From the NCBI RefSeq assembly GCF_004912165.1, contig NZ_STGV01000002.1, positions 310,001 to 374,000 on the forward strand: 64,000 nucleotides of DNA, given 5' to 3'. Both the position numbers and the translations under genes were made by a program. Below are positions 27,945-36,672 of this stretch, piece by piece (positions within the stretch are counted from its first letter, which is position 1; every line of letters starts with the position of its first letter). Origin of the DNA: Peteryoungia ipomoeae (GTDB lineage Bacteria > Pseudomonadota > Alphaproteobacteria > Rhizobiales > Rhizobiaceae). A model generated the notes under the pieces. The model ran no database searches. It was not told where the DNA came from and worked only from the letters and a program-made list of their open reading frames with translations.

Positions 27945-28442
27945 TTAACGAAGATCGCGACGCATGACAAGCGCGGAGGAACGCTGCCCCTTTTCATCCG
28001 CGTAGTAGGCCTGGCGCTCGCCCGCCTTCTCGAACCCAAGCTTGCGATAGAGACCGAGCGCCCGGGTGTTGGTGTTGTCGACCTCGAGGAACATGGTTTC
28101 TCCGCCGCGGCTGCGCGCTTCGCGAATGGCCGCCTGCATCAGCCGCCAGCCAAGACCGTTACGGCCATAGGCCTCGCCGACCGCTATCGTCAGGATCTCA
28201 GCCTCGCCGGCAACTTCGCGGGCAAGCACGAAACCGGCGAGTGGCGCCTTGAAGATCAGCGTATTGGTTTGCCAGGCGGCAAAACCATAGGTGTTTGGCT
28301 GCAGCAGGAGGCTGAGGAACTCTCCATCTCCCCAGGCTTTCGGAAAACGCTGGGCGTGGAGTTCGGCCACGGCAGCGCAGTGCTCCGGCTCCATGGCGAC
28401 AATTTCGAATTCCGGTTGGCGGTGAAAAAAGCCGTCTCGCAT
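27945..28442 (-). CDS. rimI: ribosomal protein S18-alanine N-acetyltransferase-like protein
   Basis: GNAT acetyltransferase of 165 residues. The acetyl-CoA loop is YGRNGLGWRLMQAAI near residue 95, followed by FLEVDNTNTRALGLYRKLGF, the typical RimI motif B/C. Its start is one base after the tsaB stop codon; tsaB-rimI pairing is widespread. The target in alphaproteobacteria may be S18 or another protein N-terminus. Confidence 0.9.
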   Translation of the reverse strand: MRDGFFHRQPEFEIVAMEPEHCAAVAELHAQRFPKAWGDGEFLSLLLQPNTYGFAAWQTNTLIFKAPLAGFVLAREVAGEAEILTIAVGEAYGRNGLGWRLMQAAIREARSRGGETMFLEVDNTNTRALGLYRKLGFEKAGERQAYYADEKGQRSSALVMRRDLR

Positions 28443-28443
28443 T

Positions 28444-29091
28444 TCAAGCTCTCGCTACGGCGAAGCCCGTTTGCGGCTTCGCATCTGGTCCACGCAGATA
28501 GAGCGGCTTTGCCTTGCCCTGAGCTGTCGCCTGAGCGGCGATCAGGGCAACCGTTTCGATGGGGAAGTGATCGGGAGCGGTCTGCGCTGTCGGATCGGTG
28601 ACCAGCTGCTCGGCGGATCCGACAAGCATCGCGTCCTTAGCTGCGCGGGTGAGATAATCGTCAACCGTTGCCAAGGCGGGAGCCTCGCAGGCGATCTGGT
28701 CGCGGAAGGCTTGAAGATAGACTTCTTCGCGATGGGCATTCATGCCAGCGAGGACCGTCTTGCCGGGGGCCGCGACAACAGTACGGGCAAGGACTTCGAG
28801 CGTATTGACGCCGACGCAATCGACGCCAAGCGCAAGCGCCAGCCCTCGTGCCGCCGCCACGCCAACGCGGATGCCCGTAAAGGATCCCGGTCCGACTGTG
28901 ACGCCGATGCGCTGAATTGCATCGAGCGGCAGAGAAGCGGCATCGAGAGCCTCGTCGACCATAGCCATCAGACGCTCGGCATGGCCGCGCCCGATCGTTT
29001 CACTGATGCGGGACAAAATGCGGCTGGAAGCCGCATCGTAAATCGCGACCGCACAATCGACGCCGGCCGTGTCGATCGCGAGAACGATCAT
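28444..29091 (-). CDS. tsaB: tRNA threonylcarbamoyladenosine biosynthesis protein TsaB
   Basis: ASKHA-fold partner of TsaD in t6A37 synthesis on tRNA. ILAIDTA-type N-terminus (VLAIDTAGVDCAVAIYD) and TVGPGSFTGIRVGVAAARGL near residue 68 identify it. The start at 29091 (MIVLAIDTAG, 215 residues) follows GGGGG; a GTG two codons upstream is possible. It is 18 bp from nifU and 1 bp from rimI, so these genes are probably one transcript. Confidence 0.94.
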   Translation of the reverse strand: MIVLAIDTAGVDCAVAIYDAASSRILSRISETIGRGHAERLMAMVDEALDAASLPLDAIQRIGVTVGPGSFTGIRVGVAAARGLALALGVDCVGVNTLEVLARTVVAAPGKTVLAGMNAHREEVYLQAFRDQIACEAPALATVDDYLTRAAKDAMLVGSAEQLVTDPTAQTAPDHFPIETVALIAAQATAQGKAKPLYLRGPDAKPQTGFAVARA

Positions 29092-29109
29092 GGGCACCCC
29101 CGAGACGCG

Positions 29110-29673
29110 TTAGACGGCTTCGACTTCTTCGACTTCCGGCACGAAATGGCGCAGAAGGTTCTTTACGCCGTGCTTCAACGTGGCCGTCGAAGACGGGCAG
29201 CCAGCGCAGGCACCCTTCATGTTGAGGAAGACTTTGCCATCCTTGAAACCGCGGAAGGTGATATCGCCGCCATCCTGTGCGACAGCCGGACGCACACGCG
29301 TTTCCAAAAGTTCCTTGATGGTCGCGACAATGGTCTCATCGCCGGCATCATAGAATTCCTCGTCGGAAACAGGGCTCGATGTGGCGGAAGCTGCCGCCAT
29401 CAGCGGCTGGCCACTCATGAAATGCTCCATGATCGTCCCAAGGATCGCCGGCTTCAAGTGCTGCCATTCCGGGCCATCCTTGGTGACTGTCACGAAGTCG
29501 TAGCCGAAGAAGACACCCGACACGCCCGGGATCTGGAAGATGCGGGCAGCCAGCGGCGAGGCAGCGGCGCTTTCGGCATCGCGAAACTCGGCCGTTCCGC
29601 GTTCCATCACCACCTTGCCCGGCAGGAATTTCAATGTCGCCGGATTCGGCGTGGCTTCGGTCTGAATGAACAT
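29110..29673 (-). CDS. NifU-family Fe-S scaffold/carrier protein
   Basis: Fe-S cluster carrier of 187 residues with two domains: an N-terminal Nfu_N domain (MFIQTEATPNPATLKFLPG) and a C-terminal NifU domain with the cluster-binding CxxC in GACAGCPSSTATLKHGV near residue 148. The start at 29673 follows CGGAGG; upstream in-frame starts lack similarity. A CTTGAA promoter-like site lies just upstream (29719-29747). Confidence 0.93.
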   Translation of the reverse strand: MFIQTEATPNPATLKFLPGKVVMERGTAEFRDAESAAASPLAARIFQIPGVSGVFFGYDFVTVTKDGPEWQHLKPAILGTIMEHFMSGQPLMAAASATSSPVSDEEFYDAGDETIVATIKELLETRVRPAVAQDGGDITFRGFKDGKVFLNMKGACAGCPSSTATLKHGVKNLLRHFVPEVEEVEAV

Positions 29674-29718
29674 GAGGACCTCCGGGTGACCAGTGCACCA
29701 CAATTTAGAATTCTTCAA

Positions 29719-29747
29719 AAATAGTCTTTGCCGGACAAATCTTCAAG
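29719..29747 (-). promoter_or_regulatory. candidate promoter of nifU-tsaB-rimI
   Basis: On the minus strand CTTGAA, a 17-bp spacer and CTATTT lie 46-74 bp before the nifU start. The -35 element matches the alphaproteobacterial heat-shock (RpoH) consensus exactly and also fits a sigma-70 promoter. Found by eye. Confidence 0.42.
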
Positions 29748-29758
29748 TGCATTGCGCG

Positions 29759-30253
29759 TCAGCAAAGCGCGTCGATCTCTTCGTTGGTAAGGTTTTCGGG
29801 CAGCACCGTTACCGGGATCGGGAAGGCGGCCCCACGCCCCGCAATCATCGAGACGAGCGGTCCGGGACCTTCCTTGGTCGACGAGCCGGCGGCAAGAACC
29901 AGGATTGCTATATCGCGATCCTCTTCGATCAGTCCGTTGATTTCAGCAAATGCGCTGCCTTCGCGAATGACGATTTCAGGCTCTATGCCGATCGTGTCGC
30001 GCACGGTCTGAGCGGCCTTGGCCATCACGCCTTCCGCTTCTTCGCGCGCTTCAGCCCGCATGATTTCTTCGACCCCCAGCCATTGCTGGAAGTCGCCTTC
30101 CGGGATCACATAGATCAGCACCAGGCCGCCATTGGAATTCTTCGCACGGCGACCGGCATAGTGAACCGCCCGCGAGCATTCCGGCGTGTTGTCGATGACC
30201 GCCATGAACTTGCGGCGATGACCTTCAAGACGTGACAGACGCGTTGAAACCAT
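29759..30253 (-). CDS. universal stress protein family protein
   Basis: A single UspA domain of 164 residues. It starts with FMAVIDNTPECSRAVHYAG (ATP-binding Asp) and ends with the nucleotide loop LAAGSSTKEGPGPLVSMIAG near residue 122, fitting the G-x2-G-x9-G pattern, so it is probably of the ATP-binding type. It sits between trpS and nifU, separated from both by short gaps. Its specific stress role is unknown. Confidence 0.88.
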   Translation of the reverse strand: MVSTRLSRLEGHRRKFMAVIDNTPECSRAVHYAGRRAKNSNGGLVLIYVIPEGDFQQWLGVEEIMRAEAREEAEGVMAKAAQTVRDTIGIEPEIVIREGSAFAEINGLIEEDRDIAILVLAAGSSTKEGPGPLVSMIAGRGAAFPIPVTVLPENLTNEEIDALC

Positions 30254-30325
30254 TAAGCACCCCGCCGCCGGACAGAAACTCGGGACGCCTGCAAGTTCCG
30301 GACGGACTCACCAGGCGCCAGGAGA

Positions 30326-31390
30326 CTATCGTACGAAACCGATGATGTCGCGGACTTCGTTCATGGTCGTTTCAGCACGTGCGCGTGCACGGGCACCGCC
30401 ATCACGCAGCACGGCATCGATGTGACCTGGATCTTCCATCAGTTTGCGCATTTCGGTGTTCATCGGTGCAAGCACCTCAACCGCAAGATCGATCAGCGCT
30501 GGCTTGAACACAGAGAACTGCTGGCCGCCAAATTCTGCCAGTACGTCCGCTTTCGGCTTGTCGGCAAGGGCGGCAAAGATGCCGACAAGATTGTCGGCTT
30601 CGGGCCGGCCCTTGAGGCCATCGACCTCGCTTGGCAAGGCATCCGGATCGGTCTTGGCCTTGCGGATCTTTTTCGAGATCGCGTCCTGATCGTCCATGAG
30701 ATTGATGCGCGACAGATCCGAAGGATCGGACTTCGACATCTTCTTGGTGCCGTCCTTGAGGCTCATAACGCGCGGCGCCGGGCCATCGATGAGTGGCTCG
30801 ACCATCGGGAAATAGGCATCGACCGGCTCTTCGCCAACTTTGATGTCTACACCGAGGCCCGTAGGAACGATCTTGTCGTGAAAGTCCAGGTTGAACTTCA
30901 TGGCGATATCCCGGGCAAGCTCAAGATGCTGCTTCTGATCCTCACCGACCGGCACGTGCGTGGCACGGTAGACGAGAATGTCGGCGGCCATCAGGCTCGG
31001 ATAGGCATAAAGGCCGAGTGAGGCCTGTTCCCGATCCTTACCGGCCTTGTCCTTGAATTGCGTCATGCGGTTCATCCAGCCGATGCGCGCGACGCAATTG
31101 AAGATCCAGGCGAGTTCCGCGTGCTGCGGCACCTGGCTCTGATTGAAGACGATATGCTTTTGCGGATCGATACCGGCTGCGAGAAAGGCTGCGGTGATCG
31201 AGCGGATCTGGGTCTGCATGTCCTCATGGACAAGCTGAGCCGTCAGTGCATGCAGATCAACGACGCAGTAGATGCAATCATTGTTTTCCTGCAGGGCGAC
31301 GAACTTGCGGATCGCGCCAAGATAGTTTCCGAGATGGAGATTGCCAGTTGGCTGGACGCCGGAAAAGACCAGCGGTTTGAACTCACCCAT
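30326..31390 (-). CDS. trpS: tryptophanyl-tRNA synthetase
   Basis: Class I aminoacyl-tRNA synthetase of 354 residues. The HIGH-type motif is [16 protein letters not shown] near residue 13, and KMSKSDPSD near 195 is the KMSKS loop. [15 protein letters not shown] is a TrpRS signature. Long 380-bp upstream region with an inverted repeat (31526-31556). Confidence 0.97.
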   Translation of the reverse strand: MGEFKPLVFSGVQPTGNLHLGNYLGAIRKFVALQENNDCIYCVVDLHALTAQLVHEDMQTQIRSITAAFLAAGIDPQKHIVFNQSQVPQHAELAWIFNCVARIGWMNRMTQFKDKAGKDREQASLGLYAYPSLMAADILVYRATHVPVGEDQKQHLELARDIAMKFNLDFHDKIVPTGLGVDIKVGEEPVDAYFPMVEPLIDGPAPRVMSLKDGTKKMSKSDPSDLSRINLMDDQDAISKKIRKAKTDPDALPSEVDGLKGRPEADNLVGIFAALADKPKADVLAEFGGQQFSVFKPALIDLAVEVLAPMNTEMRKLMEDPGHIDAVLRDGGARARARAETTMNEVRDIIGFVR

Positions 31391-31770
31391 GATTGTCCTC
31401 AGCAGGCTGGTGGAGGGCCCGATCTTGCGATCGCGTGTCGGTCACGGCTTATGCACGCCGCACCGGCGACAATCAAGCGTCCGCCGTTCGGCCCGTCAAA
31501 AGTCGGGCTTGAACAGCCCGAAAATGACTTCCGTCACACAGACTGTGACAGAAGTCACGCAAAGGACACAACCCACTCCAAAACGCCTAAAATTTTAGCA
31601 GCTTAGCTGAACCTTGAGACAAGCCACAAGCGCCTGCTGACAGCTTCTTCTGAAGCGGGGACAGAGCGACCTGAGCAAAGCGCTCCACTTTCGACACATT
31701 TCAGGGAATAAAAACCCGCCGCCGCCAAGGCCACTTGGCAGCAACGAGAAAAACATTCCACAGGTTGTTC
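31391..31770. other. divergent intergenic region with a 13-bp inverted repeat
   Basis: This 380-bp gap lies between the divergent trpS and M15-peptidase genes. GACTTCCGTCACA (31526-31538) and TGTGACAGAAGTC (31544-31556) form an inverted repeat with one mismatch and a 5-bp centre, about 136 bp before the trpS start. No gene is seen. The rest holds AT-rich stretches compatible with promoters in both directions. Confidence 0.5.
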
Positions 31771-32193
31771 ATGCGCATTTTGTACTGTGTCGCGCTGAGC
31801 TGTCTTCTGACGTTCAGTTTCCTGGCCTCAGCCGAGGCTGCCGATATCAGGAAGAAGAAGCACTTCTTCATGAAACACGACTACACGGCCGCATATACGC
31901 TTCAGCGTGTCAGCGTCCGGGCCAGCTGCTTTCCAGATCAGCTGAAGGCAATCCTTGCGCATATCGCCAAGGAGACAGGCAAAAAGCCGGTTGTTACCTC
32001 GGGCCACCGTCCGCGTTCCGGCAAGTCACAGCACACCAACTGTCTGGCGGCCGATATCCGTGTTCCCGGCGTGCCGGAAAAGCGGATTGTTGCGGCGGCA
32101 CGCTCCGCACCCGGGATTGGCGGCATCGGCCGCTACTGCAACGGCATCGTGCATGTCGACATCGGTCCAAGGCGAACCTGGAACTACTGCTGA
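31771..32193 (+). CDS. secreted M15-type (YcbK-like) peptidoglycan peptidase
   Basis: A 140-residue protein with a signal peptide (MRILYCVALSCLLTFSFLASAEA) and a small zinc D,D-carboxypeptidase/endopeptidase domain of the Peptidase_M15_3 kind. Zinc ligands are likely in SGKSQHTNCLAADIRV (His, Asp) and GIVHVDIG (His). The start at 31771 is preferred because the signal peptide begins there; the frame extends upstream to 31735. Its last 10 bp overlap the 3' end of the convergent murJ gene. Peptidoglycan cleavage is inferred from the fold. Confidence 0.8.
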   Translation: MRILYCVALSCLLTFSFLASAEAADIRKKKHFFMKHDYTAAYTLQRVSVRASCFPDQLKAILAHIAKETGKKPVVTSGHRPRSGKSQHTNCLAADIRVPGVPEKRIVAAARSAPGIGGIGRYCNGIVHVDIGPRRTWNYC

Positions 32194-33758
32194 GACTTCG
32201 GCTTCCGCTTCAGGCTTCGGCGGATCATGCCAAGATCTGCCCCACCGATCAGGAAGGCGATGCCGAAATAGACAGGCATCGCAATGGCGATCAATCCAAA
32301 GAGTGCCAGAAGCTGGTTGAACAGCGAACTGGATGGCGAAAGCCAGGACGACCAGTGGTCCGAAATGTAAGCGAGCATGACGCCCATGATCGCTGCGGCA
32401 ACGATCAGACGCAGCGTTCGCGTGACCAGGCTCCACTCCACCGACAGATGCCCTCTCCAGAGGAGCACGGAAAACAGGAGAATGGTATTGGTCCAACCCG
32501 CCGCCGCTTCAGCGATGGCGATGCCACTCTCTTCAAAAATCGGGAATAGCGAGATGGCAAGTCCGGTATTCAGCGCCACGGAGACAAGGGTGAACCGCAT
32601 CGGCGTCTTGGTGTCTTCGCGGGCATAATAGCCTGGCTGCAAGGCCTTGATCAGGACGAAGCCTGGCAGACCGAGGCCATAGATCGCGAGGATCGAGGCC
32701 ACGACAGATGTATTTTGCTCGCCGAACGCTCCGCGCTCGTACAGCACCCGAATGATCTCGTCAGAGAGTACCCATATACCGACGGCGGCCGGCAGGGTCA
32801 GGAACAGGACGAATTCGATCGACCGGTTCTGCAGACCGCCCGCCTCCTTCATGTGCCCCGCCTTCAAGGCGCGCGAGAGTTCGGGAAGCAGAACCACGGC
32901 AACAGCAACGCCGACGACACCCAGCGGCAACTGATAGATACGATCGGCATATTGGAGGGCCGAAATGGCGCCGTCCTTGCCCGAGGCAATGGCCTGGCCA
33001 ATCAACTGGTTGATCTGTGTGATACCGCCGGTAATCGCAGCGGGCACGGCAAGGATCAGCAGTCGCTTGACGTCTGGCGTCAGTCGCGGGCGTTTGAAGC
33101 CGATACGCATGCCGGCATGGCGAACCCCCATATAGACGACAGCCATCTGCAGAAGACCCGCCGCGAGTACCGACCAGGACAAGGCCCAGGCTGTCGCTGC
33201 GGGATCCGCGCCCGTCCACAACGCCCAGCCTAGCGCACCAATCATCAGGACATTGAGGAAAACAGGCGCAATGGCTGCTGCAAAGAAATGGTGCAGCGAG
33301 TTGAGCATGCCGCTCAACATCGCCGTCAGCGACATGCACATCAGGTAGGGGAACATGACGATCGCGAGGCGAACCGTCAGATCGAACTTCTCCTGATCGT
33401 CGGCAAAGCCTGGCGCGATGATCCACTCAACGAGAAGCGGCATGGCAAGCTGCATGCCGATGGTCAGGATCAGCAGAACCGAGAAGAGAACTCCGAACAC
33501 TTCCTCGGAAAAGCGCTTTGCGCCTTCGATACCGTTTGCCTCAATTTCCTTGGCAAACAGCGGCACGAAAGCCGCGTTGAACGCGCCTTCGGCAAAGAGC
33601 CGGCGGAAGAGGTTGGGAAAGCGGAAGGCTGCATAGAATACGTCGGCCACAGGACCCGTCCCGAGAGCCGCAGCCATCAGGGTCTCACGGGCAAAGCCAA
33701 AAACCCGACTACCGAGGGTCGCCCCGCCGACAGTCATAAACTTCTTGACCAGGCTCAT
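32184..33758 (-). CDS. murJ: lipid II flippase MurJ
   Basis: MOP-superfamily membrane protein of 524 residues with about 14 segments, which moves lipid II across the inner membrane for peptidoglycan synthesis. Family blocks include TLGSRVFGFARETLMAAALG at the N-terminus, FRFPNLFRRLFAEGAFNAAF and LPGFVLIKALQPGYYAREDT. Its start lies 3 bp after the glnD stop, so the two genes are co-transcribed, as in other rhizobia. Confidence 0.96.
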   Translation of the reverse strand: MSLVKKFMTVGGATLGSRVFGFARETLMAAALGTGPVADVFYAAFRFPNLFRRLFAEGAFNAAFVPLFAKEIEANGIEGAKRFSEEVFGVLFSVLLILTIGMQLAMPLLVEWIIAPGFADDQEKFDLTVRLAIVMFPYLMCMSLTAMLSGMLNSLHHFFAAAIAPVFLNVLMIGALGWALWTGADPAATAWALSWSVLAAGLLQMAVVYMGVRHAGMRIGFKRPRLTPDVKRLLILAVPAAITGGITQINQLIGQAIASGKDGAISALQYADRIYQLPLGVVGVAVAVVLLPELSRALKAGHMKEAGGLQNRSIEFVLFLTLPAAVGIWVLSDEIIRVLYERGAFGEQNTSVVASILAIYGLGLPGFVLIKALQPGYYAREDTKTPMRFTLVSVALNTGLAISLFPIFEESGIAIAEAAAGWTNTILLFSVLLWRGHLSVEWSLVTRTLRLIVAAAIMGVMLAYISDHWSSWLSPSSSLFNQLLALFGLIAIAMPVYFGIAFLIGGADLGMIRRSLKRKPKSQQ

Positions 33759-33761
33759 GTC

Positions 33762-36584
33762 TCAGGCTCGCGATCTCTTAGGTACGGGTGCGCGTGGCGG
33801 CGGCGCGATGATGCCGGAGGGCATGTTGTCCCGCAATTCATCGGGTTGATCTATCATGACCGCCTTCAATCGGTTTGTGACATTTGCCTGCCTGTTGTCG
33901 CTGGTAATCTTCTGGCCCACCAGATCCGTGACATAGAAGGTGTCGATCACCTTCTCGCCGAAGGTCGTGATGCGGGCGGAATGGATATCGAGCGACAGGT
34001 CCGACAGGACAGCGGTGATCTCCGCCAGGAGACCGATGCGGTCGAGGCATTCGATTTCGATGACGGTGAACTTGTTCGACAGGACGTTCGAGAAGCGGAC
34101 GTCGGGCTGAACTGGAAAGGGTCTCGCCTTCTTTTTGCCCTTGGCGCGCGTCGCGATGACCTCGGGGAGCCGCTTGCGCCCTGACAGCACATCCTCGATC
34201 ATTTTCGAGATGGTCGCCCCGCGGCGCATCTCGTCATCATCAATCGGGAATTCACGGCTTATGACAATTGTATCGAGTGCCCGCCCATCCGATGTGGTGA
34301 AGATCTGGGCATCGACAATATTGGCGCCGGCCGCGGCGCAGGCGCCGGCAATGATCGACAGCAGACGCGGATGGTCCGGCGAAAGGACCGTGATCTCGGT
34401 AATCGCGTGAAACTGATGGGTCCGCACCGTGGTCGCGAGCGCTTTGCCAGCCTTGTCTGCCTCCCGGATGAAATGGGCGTGGCGGATCTGGTCTTCGAGG
34501 TCGACTGACAGCAGATACGGCTCGTAGTGCAGCTTGGTATAGGTCTGCTGGTCCTTGGCGCTCCAGCCATCGAGACCTGCGGCGAGCTGCTCTGCCGCAT
34601 GCTTGGCGCGATCTTTGCGGGACACCTCGGAAAAGCCGCCGGACAGCAGGAGTTCGGTCTCGTAGTAAAGGGTGCGCAGAAGCTGTCCCTTCCAGCCGTT
34701 CCAGACGCCCGGACCCACTGCCCGGGTGTCACAGACCGTCAGGATCAGCAGCATCTTCAGCCGTTCGAGCGAATGCACCTTATCGGCGAAATCCGTGATC
34801 GTCTTGCGGTCATGCAGGTCGCGCGTTTGGGCAACCATCGACATCAGCAGATGCTGATCAATCAGCCATGCGACCAACTCGGTCTGCTTGGGGGACAATC
34901 CAAGACGCGGGCACAGCTTGCGGGCGACCTTGGCGCCAGCGACGGAGTGATCCTCCTGGCGACCCTTGGCAATGTCATGCAGGAGAACCGCGACGTAAAG
35001 GCTCTGCCGATCCTCAATACCCGGCATCAGCTTGCTCGCCAGAGGATGCATTTCCTCTCCCCGGCCAGTGTCGATCTCGGAGAGGACTTCGACAGTGCGA
35101 ATGAGGTGCTCATCCACCGTATAGTGATGATACATGTTGAACTGCATCATCGAGACGATCTTGCCGAATTCGGGCATGAACCGCCCCAGTACGCCAGCCT
35201 CGTTCATGCGACGGAGAATGAAACCCGGATCCTTGCGCGAGGTGAGGATCGACAGGAAGATGCGGTTTGCTTCCTCGCTTTCACGAAAATCATTGTCGAT
35301 CAGCGAGAGCGAGCGTGTAACGGCTTTCAGCGCATCCGGGTGGAATTCCAGCCCGTTGAGATCGGCGACGTGGAAGAGCCGCATTATCGACATCGGGTCC
35401 CGCTTGAAGACGCCGGGATCTGCGAGCGCGATGCGACCGCGATCATCGATGAATTCGCTCGCGCCGGAAATCTTGCGGGGGCGATTGGCGAAGCGACCTA
35501 TCATGCCGCCGAAGCCCGGCACCACCTTGGCCTGCTGGTCCTCAAGAGCCGCAGAGAATATGCGTGTGAGGTCTCCGACATCCTTGGCGACAAGGAAGTA
35601 GTGCTTCATGAAGCGTTCGACGGCCGAGAGGCCGGGGCGCGGCTGATAGCCGAGGCTCTTGGCGATCTCAGGCTGAATGTCGAAGTAAAGCCGTTCTTCC
35701 GGCTTGCCGGTCAGGTAATGCATGTGGCAGCGAACGGCCCAGAGGAAATCGTCGGCCTTTAGAAAAAGCCGCCACTCGTGACGCGAGAGGACACCGAGCC
35801 GCACCAGATCGGCTGTCTCGCGGACATGATAATTGTATTTGGCGATCCAGAAGAGCGTCTGCAGATCTCTGAGGCCACCCTTGCCTTCCTTGACATTCGG
35901 CTCGACGAGATAGCGGCTGTCGCCTGCCTTGCGATGGCGCTCGTCGCGCTCTGCCAGTTTGGCGGCAATGAATTCCGGCGCAGTGCCTGTCGTGACCTCA
36001 GAATCGAAACGGCTCTGCAGTTCCTCGACGATATCCTGATTGCCGCAAACAAAGCGGCTTTCAAGAACCGCAGTACGGATGGTCATATCCGACCTGGAAA
36101 GGCGGATGCATTCCTCGACCGAACGCGTGGCATGACCAACCTTGAAGCCAATATCCCACAATAGATAGAGGATGAACTCGATCGCCTTGTGCATGATCGG
36201 CGAGGCTTTTGGCGGCAGGAGGAACAGGAGATCGATGTCCGATCCTGGTGCAAGCGTTCCGCGTCCATAGCCGCCAACGGCCGTTACCGCGAGGTCATCC
36301 ATGCCGTCAGGGTAAACCTTGCTGCGCGCAAAATCGAAGATCACCGACATCAGCTGATCCTGGATCCAGGAAATGCGGTTGGCGCAGAGCAGCCCGCTTC
36401 CGTCATCAAAGAGCTTCAGCCGGGCCTGTTCCCGGGCGTCGGCACTTGCCTGTTTCAGGATCGGCAAGAGGGCCGAGCGTATCTCAGAGAGATCGGCATT
36501 TTTGGCCGAGAGGACTGCGTCACAAGCGACCCGAAGGGCATTCACATCGAGAAGCGTTTCGAAGGCGGGGTCCGCTTTGACCAT
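33762..36584 (-). CDS. glnD: bifunctional PII uridylyltransferase/uridylyl-removing enzyme
   Basis: Master nitrogen sensor that uridylylates or deuridylylates PII proteins in response to glutamine. The nucleotidyltransferase motif [19 protein letters not shown] lies near residue 107, the HD-domain motif [15 protein letters not shown] near 540, and two C-terminal ACT domains cover about 730-920. At 940 residues it has the size of rhizobial GlnD. The window also holds rpoN and ptsN, so several nitrogen-control genes are close together. Confidence 0.97.
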   Translation of the reverse strand: MVKADPAFETLLDVNALRVACDAVLSAKNADLSEIRSALLPILKQASADAREQARLKLFDDGSGLLCANRISWIQDQLMSVIFDFARSKVYPDGMDDLAVTAVGGYGRGTLAPGSDIDLLFLLPPKASPIMHKAIEFILYLLWDIGFKVGHATRSVEECIRLSRSDMTIRTAVLESRFVCGNQDIVEELQSRFDSEVTTGTAPEFIAAKLAERDERHRKAGDSRYLVEPNVKEGKGGLRDLQTLFWIAKYNYHVRETADLVRLGVLSRHEWRLFLKADDFLWAVRCHMHYLTGKPEERLYFDIQPEIAKSLGYQPRPGLSAVERFMKHYFLVAKDVGDLTRIFSAALEDQQAKVVPGFGGMIGRFANRPRKISGASEFIDDRGRIALADPGVFKRDPMSIMRLFHVADLNGLEFHPDALKAVTRSLSLIDNDFRESEEANRIFLSILTSRKDPGFILRRMNEAGVLGRFMPEFGKIVSMMQFNMYHHYTVDEHLIRTVEVLSEIDTGRGEEMHPLASKLMPGIEDRQSLYVAVLLHDIAKGRQEDHSVAGAKVARKLCPRLGLSPKQTELVAWLIDQHLLMSMVAQTRDLHDRKTITDFADKVHSLERLKMLLILTVCDTRAVGPGVWNGWKGQLLRTLYYETELLLSGGFSEVSRKDRAKHAAEQLAAGLDGWSAKDQQTYTKLHYEPYLLSVDLEDQIRHAHFIREADKAGKALATTVRTHQFHAITEITVLSPDHPRLLSIIAGACAAAGANIVDAQIFTTSDGRALDTIVISREFPIDDDEMRRGATISKMIEDVLSGRKRLPEVIATRAKGKKKARPFPVQPDVRFSNVLSNKFTVIEIECLDRIGLLAEITAVLSDLSLDIHSARITTFGEKVIDTFYVTDLVGQKITSDNRQANVTNRLKAVMIDQPDELRDNMPSGIIAPPPRAPVPKRSRA

Positions 36585-36672
36585 GGGCGCAGCATACTCT
36601 CTAAAGCTCTGGAATCAGCCGGGGCTGACAGGCGCTATAACGCCTTTGCGAGACAAAAGACAGTTTTAGCCG

